A stretch of DNA of 64,000 nucleotides from Cryptomeria japonica (Eukaryota; Streptophyta; Pinopsida; Cupressales; Cupressaceae): assembly GCF_030272615.1 (NCBI RefSeq), contig NC_081410.1, positions 118,055,140-118,119,139 of the forward strand, given 5' to 3'. Every line of letters begins with the position of its first letter. The first letter of the stretch is position 1. The position numbers and the translations under genes were made by a program. Shown one piece after another: positions 49,004-59,991 of the stretch. The notes beneath the pieces were generated by a model that searched no databases, was not told the origin of the DNA, and saw only the letters and a list, made by a program, of their open reading frames with translations.

Positions 49004-50789
49004 CACGAGACCCCACGATTTAAGGGAACAAAAGATGCACAATTAACCCATTTTTTTATTCATTTATATGTTGGTTCTTCTCTTATGGATCTTGAGCAAG
49101 AAACACCGCATTTTGTGAACCGTCAAGTCATTATCAAACTAACTATAGATATCTTCATATGCTACATACTCATTGATAAAATGTCATTCAGAAAAATGCT
49201 AAGTCTTTTCTTTCTTCCCAATCTTTTAGATTAATTATCTTCAGAATTAAGGAATGTATAATTCAGAATTCATACTATCTTAGGTCAGTAATTGTGAAGG
49301 ATTCTACTTAGCTCTAGGAACAATGATGAAGAGTGGCATGAGGAAGGGTAGGGAGGAAGTTACTTTGGGTTTCCACTATCTGCAGACTGTCCCTCATCAC
49401 TTCATCTATGCAGTGATGATGCCTTCCAGCTACACGCTGAAGCACATGAACCGCATGATGCTGAAAATGGAGAAGCGACCTGCCTCTTCCTTGAGGCGGT
49501 CCACAAGGGGGTCATCGGCCACTTCCGAATCCAACTGAAATCCTTGACAGTCTGAGTGGAAAGTGAGGACTATGAGGCCAAGGTTTTCACATGTTTGGGG
49601 TACTTAGTAGTTCTAATCTATCATATGATATCACACAAAATACAATGAAAGCAGACCAAAATTCCTTCACCTTTAAATTCATTGGATGTCTTGCTCTCAA
49701 CTCAACTAAATTTGTTTGTAATGACGATGAGAGTCTTCTAACCCATTCTATGCCGTGAAAATGGATCCAAACTGCTACTTCTGGTCTCGAACCACATACA
49801 TGGAGGGCTTTCTGGAGAAGGCCACATAGAAAAGAATTCCTTTACCCAGTCACAACGAGGCTGTGGAATTGTATAGATTATAATTTATATGAGATGAAGT
49901 TCATACACTGAAAACCAAATTTATCATCATATCCCTTGGAGCAATGTCCCAGCCTTGTGCGGAATATAAAAATTTCAAGTACAGGACATGTCAGTTTCAA
50001 ACAAAGTAGTTCTCCAAGGTACCATCACAATGGTAATTTCTTCTGATTAAAAATGGAAAATGATCTAAGTTGTAATTGGAAATATGTTTGTATGCTCGGA
50101 ATTCTATTTTGCAAATCAAACACAGTAGAGAGAAATCCTTAAACTGTAGATATTTCTATTCTGAATTTAAGAAATAGAAGGAAAATCCATTTTAATAGAG
50201 TTATCTACTAAATCATGTGAATGCTATGATTGCACCAATATCCACAAAATGATGGTAACCATATTTAAGCCGCACATATTGGTATGCATAACATTTGTTG
50301 AACTAATCCTATAGACGAAAAGCTACGACTTGATAAATCAAAGTTTCATTAAGTACTTCTAATTCCCTTTTCACACATTAGAAGGTATTCCATCCGGTCT
50401 CCAGAGATTCCCCCATCAATAGCACATCAATATTTACAGAGCAACTCTTGAGAATTTGAGTAACTAAATCTGTGTGTGCAAGAAAATATGTGTGCCTGTT
50501 TCTCGTGTTGCATCATAGAGCTCAACAACTATCTAAAAGTATGGATATAGATAAAAGCATCATAAATTATTTGTTCGTGCATGTCCACATGTGTTAAAGA
50601 GTATGCCTGTTCAGGGTGCTGCATACAACAGAGACCCGTGGCTGAACTCTAAAACTAGATATAGAAAACTGCATGTAAAAAATGATGGTTTACTAATTTA
50701 AACATGGGTAGTAGAACAATTGAGTTTTCTAATTTGAATCCTGACAATTATTCTATAGCAAACATTTACCAGATCACAATTCACCAATA
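49004..50789. other. spacer downstream of the phosphoglycerate-mutase-like gene
   Basis: Contains the presumed 3' UTR of the minus-strand gene and otherwise no motif. The 71-codon frame at 49323-49538 lies in a slightly GC-richer patch but resembles no family I know. Confidence 0.4.
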
Positions 50790-52194
50790 TCAAGCTGATG
50801 CCTTTTCATTAGCCAGCAAATCCTTATCGTCATTATCACTAGGTACATCAGGACCAGGAGGGACCCCTCCTGGATAATCTGTTGTAACTAGACTTTTCCC
50901 AATTGCACTGCAAATAACAATGATGTTACGTGTCAAAATTAATGAAATAACAAATATGGAATGGAAAAAATGATATGTTTTTAAGGGCTTTGGAATGGCA
51001 CACAAATAAAATCATGGTCGCAAAGAATGAGTTAACCACAAACAGATCTTATGGTGAAAATTGCCCTATTGCCTGTTAGACTCGGCTGAATTTGGTTGAG
51101 ATGGGCTGTCGCTGTTCACAAACCATTAGTTTAGAGCCTCAAAAAATTTGAAGGGAGAGGATTTGACATCCACAAATGGACCTTGGTTAACTAAGTCTCA
51201 TAGCTCTCTTATTAAATAAAAAAATAAAAGAAAATTAGGATCTTCCAAAAAGGAAAGTGTAAATTTGTATTCACCTTCTGTCTGTGAGAACCATTGATCT
51301 AAGCTCACAGTTGGTAAAACTGCATAAATGAAAGCAAGAACCAAAAATGCGAGTCAGCAGTAAAATCTGAAAATATGAATAATGAATACATAGTATTGAA
51401 CTCTCAATCCTACAACTGTTTTTTCATTAAATCTGAAATGAAATACACTGCAGTCCCTCCAAATTGGAATGAACATATCACTCACACTCCTGCCTTTCTT
51501 TTATAGATGAAGAAGGCTACAGAAAAACATAATATCCATCTCTGCGCATGCACAAATTAGAAGCTAGGTTATTTTTTACCCTAACAATTTTGAATTGTAG
51601 CTGGAAGCACTTTCAAGTTTCAAGTCTCATTGACCTCTACTTTGGTCATTTCTACACATGAATATAGCTATTCCTTCTTTGGTTTTGTTCTTGTTTTTCG
51701 TTTCTTCTACACACTCTTTCATATATTGTTTGCGTAGTATACTAAATTTTTCATCAAAAGTAATTATCATAGTCCCATATTTTAATCAATACCAAATTAC
51801 AGCAATATTTATGAAAAACAATTGAATTTTCTTATAATTTGGAGCATTAACCAAAATCACAACTAATCTTAAAAATCCTCTGTTTTGCAACATTGTGTTT
51901 AAGGTAACAATCATATTATATGCCTTATACTTTAAATATAGTGCCAACTCAAAATCCCTAGTACAGACAAAAGGTGAGAACACATCTGATTCATATATGC
52001 AAACTACTTCCCAAATGCTATATCTTGTGGTTATGTCAACGAAACAAAACCTATTTTGTTGTCCCTATACTTACTCGTTGCAGATCTCATTTCTAACAGA
52101 TGGGTCGCAATCTACCCCAAAGAGAGCCAATGTATGTCGCAAAAATCCACCATGTGAAACAATTGCTATTTCCTTTTCCTTTCTTGTCCATAAC
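50790..52194 (-). CDS. phosphoglycerate-mutase-like (histidine phosphatase family) gene, last three exons
   Basis: Exons on the minus strand: 52194-52075, 51319-51275 and 50907-50790 (TGA at 50792-50790). All borders have consensus sites (TTTTGCAG|G ... GA|GTAAGT; TATGCAG|T ... AG|GTGAAT; TTTGCAG|T). Joined, they give about 94 residues: LWTRKEKEIAIVSHGGFL, then CELRSMVLTDR and DYPGGVPPGPDVPSD. SHGGF carries the second catalytic His of the histidine phosphatase fold, and the CELRSMV and YPGG-P-G-D-PSD tail are typical of plant phosphoglycerate-mutase-like proteins, which act on phosphate esters in the cytosol (substrate uncertain). No stop or frameshift is seen. The N-terminal exons with the RHG motif are not found up to 64000. 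The best supported host gene here. Confidence 0.9.
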
Positions 52195-55100
52195 CTGCAA
52201 AAGTGCCATCTTTATCAACAAAATGAAGTGATTTAAAAAATTTGAAATAATAAATGTTATTTATAATATGCATTCCCAAAGATGTTTTTGTTTCAGAAAG
52301 GGAAAAAAAAACTTTCAGACAACCATAACATGCAAGTGATGGAAGGAACCAACATGTTTCATGGTTCCTCTAGGATAATTGATGTCACTACTTTAATTTA
52401 AGACCACTATGTTATCTTTCAAAATATGTTCTATACTCAACACAATCATACCAAAATCTGATTTATCAACACAGACTTAAGATAATTATGTGTTGTCCCA
52501 AAGCAAACTGCTACTGAAACTAACATTTATAAAGCAGAAGTTCGATGTATATTACAGATCTTATCTCGTATCACAAATTTTAATTAAAATTGGCTACATT
52601 ACACAACCTCATGCCTACACTAGTGTGAATAAGATTTCACACCCTTGGTGCTACTACCAACATATGATTCTTAATTTCTTTCCATTCATAAATTCAATGA
52701 TATAATAATTATTATACAAGAAGTATGGTGATACTCCAACTTGTTCATGACTGATTTTGCTTCTACTTGCTACTGTGTACCAAGAACTATGCTTGAAATC
52801 AACTGAATGTGCAATTGTGATGCTTCTTAGTGCTAGAAATGTGAATCAGCTTGCAAGTACAAAGAATTCAGTAAGTGCACAAAAAAACATCACACTACAA
52901 GGAGGACACAAGATACACCCAGGAGAGACCTAATGTTGGAAAGCCCCAGCATGGAAATGGGGCTGTACATCCTTTCAACCAAACAGCAAGATTAAAAACC
53001 AATTCTTCTCTCATGGAGCTTTCAAGAACACCATGAACCCATACATCCATGTACCACACTCTAACTTTCTCCTACTCTAATGATGCAATCAACAATCGTC
53101 ATGCTCAAGTAGAATGCATATTGACATGACAATTCCAGAATTCACTCCAGATGATTATTTGTTGCTTTTCTTAACCCTGCATTGCTTTCATAAGATTCCG
53201 ACTATCATTATTATGCACACATTGGGTCAGAAAAAGGAGAATGCAACAAAACCATCTCAATAGTTGGAAGGGTATGTGCTCTAACTTCCAATCTATATTG
53301 TCTGTTTGTATGCCCGTTTTCTATGATAGGATTTCAGAATTATAAAAATCTGTTACTGATGTGAAAATTACAAGTTCAGGGGATCCCGAGTCTCTTGTTG
53401 CAGTCATTAAGACAAGTTCACTCTGGATCAAATCCATCATGTTTGCATGATAACAGCTTCTGGTTGAATGTACAAGTTCCGTCTGGGCAAAATCTGTCAC
53501 TGACAAGTTTGGGTAGGATCTCCCACAAATTTCTGGATGCCATAGCATTGTTTAATGGGCTCTGTTGTTTTCTCCTGATGGAAGCATTGAAAAGCTATTG
53601 AATAGCTGTCTCCATCCAGGCTGCACAAGGTTTTGATAAGCTTTTATAAGTTCCCCATGCCCATCAAGCATGTGTCTTTATGTTTAAAAGCTAGATTTGT
53701 CAACCAAGGGATCAACTAAGTGTCCCCTTGGTCATACAACCATGCTCCTGAATATGACTAAAATACATTACATACAAGTAACCCAATTTCTTATCAAAAT
53801 GAATCTTTCCAATAATGCTTGGATTAGATGAAGTAGGTTTATATATCATCCTTGTGGGAAACTTACATGATCTTGTTGATACATCTTTTATTACAATCCA
53901 TTGTGTTTCAATTTAGGTATTGCTCTATAAACTAAATGTGATTGAAAAAGCCACCTCATGGCCCTTTGATATCTCAATGATGAAAAGAGTATGTAAGTAA
54001 CCACTGGGTAGCTTTAGCCCTGATATTAATAAATAAATAAAAATTCCTAGCATGAAAATGTCCTGGAAAGGTGAGTTACAACCATAGTTTATCTGTATAT
54101 TCAACAAACTAAACCAAGTCATGTCAACAAGAAGGAGAACTGTGATTAGTATAGATATTCCATATCTAATTTACCAACATAAATCTGAAATTTAATTCCT
54201 ACAAACTAATTGTTCTACTTGCTTTCCCTTCAAAATTTGCTTAAGAAAACAGTCTTGGTATGCTTAGAGATGAGCTGCTTAAGTGCTGTAATTAATTGTA
54301 TATATTTGTATTCATGAATTGAAAACAACAAGATTTAAAACACATCACAAAGTAAAGCACTAACAAAAGATAATTGTGGAAAGCAAACAGTACAGGAAAA
54401 CTAAAGATTTTAGACTTTCACAATTAGACATAATAGCATGTATCAGGATGCCACTGTGTAATGTTTTTCAATTGACATTTTGAGTCTCCTTTAAGACCTC
54501 TCATCAAATAAAACATCCAGAAGTATAAGGCCTTGATTTCCCTTGTCACTATCTCCTTATGACATTATAAGTTTAAACTTAAAGCCCTTGTCAGACCTTC
54601 AAGGATACCACACAACAGTTTCTTAATCCGTGAACAGTAAAACAGCTCTGCAACTCGCTAAATTCACATACTATATGGGACTCAATACACCCAAAACCAC
54701 TAAGAGATTATCAAAACAAATATTGGTGTCCACATAAAGAAAACTCATCAAATAAATCAAAAATAGTATCTAAAGAATGTTAAGACTTTAAAAAATGAAA
54801 CTCAAAATGTATCTCCCTCCTTAGAGTTCCATGGAGTCTGCTATTTTGTCAGGTAGCAGAAATTTTCAACTCCAATCAAAGCCATTTGAAGTGTCTTGGT
54901 TGGTGCAGGACAGTTTCTATTGCAGCCAAACATGTATGACAGGTTTGACCTCAGTCAAACTTGTCAGATGTACGTATTTCCACACTTGCTTCTAACTCCT
55001 AGGTGTCCAGATCACCAGGGAAATCATTTTGCACCTGTGCCTATATCTATAACTTCTGCAAAGTCCGTTTTTCAGCTAAACTTGTCCTGTAAAGGATACG

Positions 55101-55500
55101 TATAGTGTCTTCAAGTAGCACAATTAGTCAATTAGACTAATAATTTTGATATGATTAGATCAATTAGCTTTGATTACTAATAGTATTGATCTAATTTGGA
55201 TCACCTAGGCAAGTGTTTGCACAAGTAGCTAATAAGTTGTACCCAAGTTCATCTATTTTCCAAAGCCCCTCTCTATTTCTTCTATTAAGACACAATATTC
55301 TCTTCTATTGTGACAAACTGCCAGAACTGTAAAAGTTGTTCAATTCTCAATTCAATATGCAAGATATATTTCTATTATCTGATATGTATTATTACGTTCT
55401 TATTGTATATGTCTAACTATCTTCTTGCTTGTGGCAAATGAGAGGAGCATTTTAATATTTTCTATGTCCTATCTCACGAATGCCACTTACTCTAAGTATA
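52195..55500. other. upstream intron or flank of the phosphoglycerate-mutase-like gene; no exon recognised
   Basis: AT-rich, without transposon signatures or tandem repeats apart from four ACAAGTT(C/T) motifs at 53370, 53412, 53472 and 53503. No minus-strand block resembling the missing N-terminal half was found. Probably intron sequence. Confidence 0.4.
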
Positions 55501-55528
55501 TGAGAAACAAGGCACGGTCAAGCAATGC

Positions 55529-55552
55529 CTTGATCGGTCATGACCGATCAAG
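55529..55552. repeat. 24-bp perfect palindrome
   Basis: Left half CTTGATCGGTCA (55529-55540) is followed directly by its reverse complement (55541-55552). The first mismatch is at the next base on each side. Confidence 0.9.
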
Positions 55553-55636
55553 ACATTACTTGATCGTGTCTTATTGTTAATAACTTAATACTAATAAACT
55601 GCATGTTACGTAAATGTCAATCGGTGTGGAGTATAA

Positions 55637-55787
55637 CCGATAATTATCGGTGTTAACCAATCGCTACCACCCGATAGTATATTGGTGGCTGTCAATGCTA
55701 ACAGCCGATAGTTATCGGTGTGTTAGACTTGACAACCAATAACTATCGGTGTAGACTAACACACCGATAACTATTGGTGACTAACAT
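55637..55787. repeat. cluster of four 14-bp palindromic CCGATA boxes
   Basis: CCGATAATTATCGG (55637-55650) is a perfect palindrome. CCGATAGTTATCGG (55705), CCAATAACTATCGG (55736) and CCGATAACTATTGG (55774) are near-perfect versions, with GTGTTA/TAACAC flanks that also invert. Probably part of an LTR or a regulatory block of a transposon. Confidence 0.8.
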
Positions 55788-56032
55788 AACACTACCTGAT
55801 ATGCATTCGATATATACTATATGCACCCCGATATAATATGCAATCCGATAATATATTAATCGTAGTCATCATTATGTTAGATCGATATTCATCTAGATAC
55901 AAGATTTATTAGATAGATGAACATGAGAAAGATGCATAGTATGATTTAATCAATAGTTTGGTCATATACAAATATAGAATGACTATCAAGGATGATTCAA
56001 TTGCTTGATGGTTTTATCATAGTTATCAATAT

Positions 56033-56083
56033 GATAAATGATTGAATGAGAGACTTCATTTATCTCTCATTCAATCATTTATC
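56033..56083. repeat. hairpin with a perfect 21-bp stem
   Basis: The arm GATAAATGATTGAATG... (56033-56053) and its exact reverse complement (56063-56083) are separated by a 9-base loop. It is imperfect outside the stem. Confidence 0.92.
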
Positions 56084-56129
56084 TTACCGAAGCTATTATG
56101 CATTAACAAGAACAAGCAAGACAAATTGC

Positions 56130-57990
56130 AACTTGTGCAAATGATGTGGACTTGGAGACCATAAAGACACTAGATGTCCAAAGCAAAAGGCTCGCATCAA
56201 CGTGATCTATGTTAAAAGGGAAAATAAAATATTGCCCATAACTCAAGCCCAAGCAAAGAAGGTTGTGTACCCAGATCTACATAAATAAATTAAAAAAGTT
56301 GGTCAAGCAAGAGCCAAAATGGAAAATGTTATGGTTAACAAAAGACACCACACAAATGCAAATATAAGTACGGTAACAAATCAATTACAAACATATAAAA
56401 TATTGCAAGGCAAGTACTTCAAACCACCACACCAATTAAAGTAGTGGATTTATTACAAAGTATTCCTGAACTTCAATGCAACACCTCTCGCATTTGCATT
56501 CTTACATTATTATTTTGAGATCTGGTTCATATAGCAATACTTATATATGATCATTCTAGATCATGTGTACCACCATTCTTTTTGTATTGGCACCTATTTG
56601 GTGAACTTTACAAGACATTTATAGTATTATTATAGTGTGTGTATAATGTTGTTGTTATTTCAGTGATTATGCACATGTATGATCTTGCGACTCTTTCATG
56701 TTTATGATGTTGACCCCATTCGGGGAAATTGTATGCACTTTGGCTATTATATGTGCGCACAAGTACCCTTGATGTGTGTTGAGTAATTACAAGTACAAGG
56801 TATCGACTTCACCTAGCTCGACACCTTTCAACGTACCCTAATGGTTGTTATGAGGAGATATCACATTGGCCAATTCCCACTATACCTTACCCATTGAACT
56901 CAGTTGAGTATGATTTCCCATGTTATAACCAATGTTATATTCTGAATACCGTGATCAATAATGTTTTGAAAAAACCTAATCCCCTTACTAATTGACCAGT
57001 GAAGAGTGTTCAACTATATTAATTTGCATTTTTCGTAAAATTTATTATGGAAATGAATTTTGTGGTTTTGAAGGGCAATTTAATATGTGAAAATCAATAT
57101 GGGGCTTATGTCTATTCATTTTAATGCATTGCATAATTAGGGTAAAATTTACTTATTTGGGAATTAAAAAGTATTATTTTATTTCAAAAAAGGAAAATGT
57201 GAATTGGGGTCTATTTTCGAGAATTTAAGTGCATGAAACCCTCTTTGTGCATGAAATTTGGAATTTGGATTGGGAAGCCATTTGTGAAGGGAAAACAAAA
57301 AAATTTGCATTCATGTTGTGAATATGCTAACCAATCATGCACACTTCTTTATTATTTCTCAACAAATGACCAAATTATTTTTCAAAGAAGTGATTAAGTT
57401 AAAGGATTACCTAATAGCATTGTAAGTAACAGAGATAGTAGATCCTTTAATGGTAACCATTATTTCAATTGACAGGTGCAAAACTCACTCCAAACACAAA
57501 CTACCACCTCAAACCAATGGATGGACAAAGATAGTATAGTTCCATGAGTATTTGAGAAGCTACATTTCAGATAGCAAACAACATGGGTCAATTTGCTCCA
57601 TTTGAGAGAATACAACAACACTCCCTACCATATGTCTATAGATTTGTCTACATTTATGGCACTATATGATTATGATGCTCCAACTTTGATTAATTTGGTG
57701 TTTACAGGTATCAAGGTATTGGCTGCTAGTGACTTCATTAAGTATAGCCAAGACATGTGAAGAGAACTCAAAGACCATCTTCAACAAATTCAAAATCAGT
57801 AGAAGCTCTATGACGTCATTGCCATTAGAGAGAAGAAGTTGACGAATAGAAGCTCCATAGAGTACCTAGTGTGTTGGAAGATTCTCCCTGCAAAAGATGC
57901 GGAAAGGCGGAGAGATACTTGAGCATCCAGATTTGCAAATGCTTTCAAGCAACCAATTTTAGAAAGGATAGATTGTCATGACCCTTTCAC
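56130..57990 (+). pseudogene. element E: decayed Ty3/Gypsy remnant (gag knuckle to integrase C-terminus)
   Basis: At 56140-56220 one frame reads CGLGDHKDTRCPK after CNLC, a Gag zinc knuckle with an in-frame stop. At 57530-57720 short frames read EYLRSYISD, EENTTTLP and a Y-APT block typical of the integrase C-terminal half, and 57740-57960 give RELKDHLQQIQNQ-KLY, then SIEYLVCWKILPAKDAE, close to the chromodomain-like end of some Ty3 integrases. The RT region is missing or unreadable between. Many stops and frameshifts. Confidence 0.55.
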
Positions 57991-58194
57991 AAAAATGGTC
58001 TAATTGAAGACCCACATCTTATTTCTATTTCCCATAGGCTAATCATCTTTTTTAAAAGGGTAATTTAAATATCATTATTGATGCTAATCAAAATCAGAAA
58101 TTTTAAAGTCTATGTATTACTTTATTAATTATTTAAAAGGTACCTTTAATTTTACTTACAGGGAAAAAGTAAATTAATAAAGAGCCCAAATACA

Positions 58195-59991
58195 AGGTGC
58201 CTATATAGTGTTTTGCGTTGCACACGCTCCCTATCGCCGACAGGGTCCCCTTTCCTTTTTTGGTCTTTTCGCCTTCACCTTGTTGAGTTCCGCACAGAGT
58301 GTCTCGCGTCCTTTTGAGTGAGCCCATAATCAGTCCGTGAGATGATGATGTTATGATCGGAAGAGCTTGTGAATCCGTATGATTAGTTGAGCCTTCGGGC
58401 ATGAAAATTTCAAGAGATCATTTAAGCTTGTGAAATCGCCTAAGATAGGCGTAGGATGATAGAAACCGGCGAAGTCCACCAAGTAAAAGGATAAAGCATC
58501 TGAAGGTCACATGAGGACCCAAAGACGTCGATTTTCGTAAGAGGATATAGGAGAGATAAGAGGAGGCAAAAGTATAAATTTTCAAAACCTCCTTCGAATC
58601 CTGAAATTCGCACCAAAGAAGAATCACATGATGTTTTAAAGAGTTTGCAAGATGGATGAAAATGGCGATTTTCGCCAGCTAGAAGGTAAAAACGCGAAAA
58701 GAAAAAAGAGCTTGCAAAGTGCCCCAAAATGCCGAAATTGGCAAAAGCACTTAAAGGACCAAAATTCGCATTTTGGGGGGCAAATGTAAAAGGTTAAAAG
58801 GCTGGCAAAATGACTCCAGACGCCGAAGTTTTCAAACACCACTAAAGGTCCGAAGTTGGCAAAGTGGATGAAGTCGCCGAAAAGCGCATTATGGCGTGAA
58901 AGTTTTAAAGTTAGAAAGTTGGCAAAACCTCTTAAAGTGCCGAAGTTGGCAAAGTGCGTGGAAACGCCAAAGTTTTCAAGGCATCTTAAAACGCCGAAGT
59001 TTGCAAACTCCAACCAATCGCCGAAGTTTTCAAATCCCCCCTAAAGCCCGAAAATCGCATAAGGGAGGAATAGTGCGTAATAAGGTTTCAAAACATTCAA
59101 AAACCCCGAAAACGCATACAAAGGGGTAAGTGGAAAGTCTTTTTAAGTTTGCAAAGGGCACATAAAGCCCGAAAATTGCACTTTTAGGTGAAAATGCAAA
59201 AATACAAAAGCTTCCAAAACCCATGAAAACTCCCGAAGCTTGGCAATATCGTGGGGTTAAGAGGATTTTCGAAGCACCGTTAGGAGAGAAAATTGCCATA
59301 GAAGAAAATGCAAAAGATTAGAAGTTTAAAGGGAGAGTTGTAAGGCACCCATCTTTGACGCCCAAGGTAAAATCACGCAGAAGCAAATCACCGAAATCCA
59401 ACCAAGGTAAGTTGCTAAACCTAAGTCCTCGAAACTGCAATTTTTTTTCTCCAAATTTTAGGCGCGAAAACCTAGAATAGGGAGTTAACCGTTAAAAACT
59501 CAAATTGCAGAACTCTCCCATTCAAATTTGCAAGTTGTGCGGATTCACGTCATTCATTTCGCCGGGTAAGTTGGCTTCGCCTCTCTCTTGAAATCGTCCG
59601 AAATAAATGCAAAATCGGATAGATCTATGTGCAAAATGAATTGAATTGATTAAATCTGAAACCGCATCTGTTTTCATTTATAAGACATTAGGAGCAATTA
59701 AAATCAGAGTCTGTTCCTAAGAATCAGCTAGAAAACACATTTTCAGACTTGGGAAAATTTCTCAAGCTTCGTCCATTTTGAAAATTGATCCTAAAATGCC
59801 TAAGTATAAATTCGTAATCGAAAAGCTTCATAAGTATCCATGTTTAAATCAATTAAGCTTTTAGCTAAGGTGTCATATTGTTCATTAAATTCGGTTTTCA
59901 AATTGATCCTTGTATGCTGGCATATCCGTTATCTAGCTCGCTTCACTCCCTTTATATCACCTCGTAATACGCGTCTGGTTGTGCAGGATAG
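58195..59991 (+). promoter_or_regulatory. element F promoter-like start, long leader and leader intron
   Basis: A TATA-like CTATATAG lies near 58202. A GC-richer leader with the 27-bp repeats follows, then a splice donor CCAAG|GTAAGTTG near 59406 and an acceptor TTGTGCAG|GATAG near 59987, five bases before ATG 59992. It is gene-like, with a first non-coding exon of about 1.2 kb and an intron of about 0.58 kb. Neither an LTR start nor a primer-binding site was recognised, so whether this is an LTR element is open. Confidence 0.4.
58822..59073. repeat. 27-bp minisatellite in the element F leader
   Basis: Units of GCCGAAGTTNNCAAA plus 12 variable bases start at 58822, 58849, 58876, 58939, 58966, 58993, 59020 and 59047. 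Looser copies occur from 58731 to about 59240. Because 27 is nine codons, both strands stay open: KTPKFANSN-type 9-mers on + and FANFG-type on minus. Confidence 0.85.

Noticed and set aside
49323-49538. 71-codon + strand gene
   Set aside because: No homology recognised, no splice or promoter context, and neighbouring frames look equally protein-like.
58636-59013. Minus-strand 125-codon protein with FANFG repeats
   Set aside because: Explained by the 27-bp DNA repeat, whose period keeps all frames in register; no independent evidence of translation.
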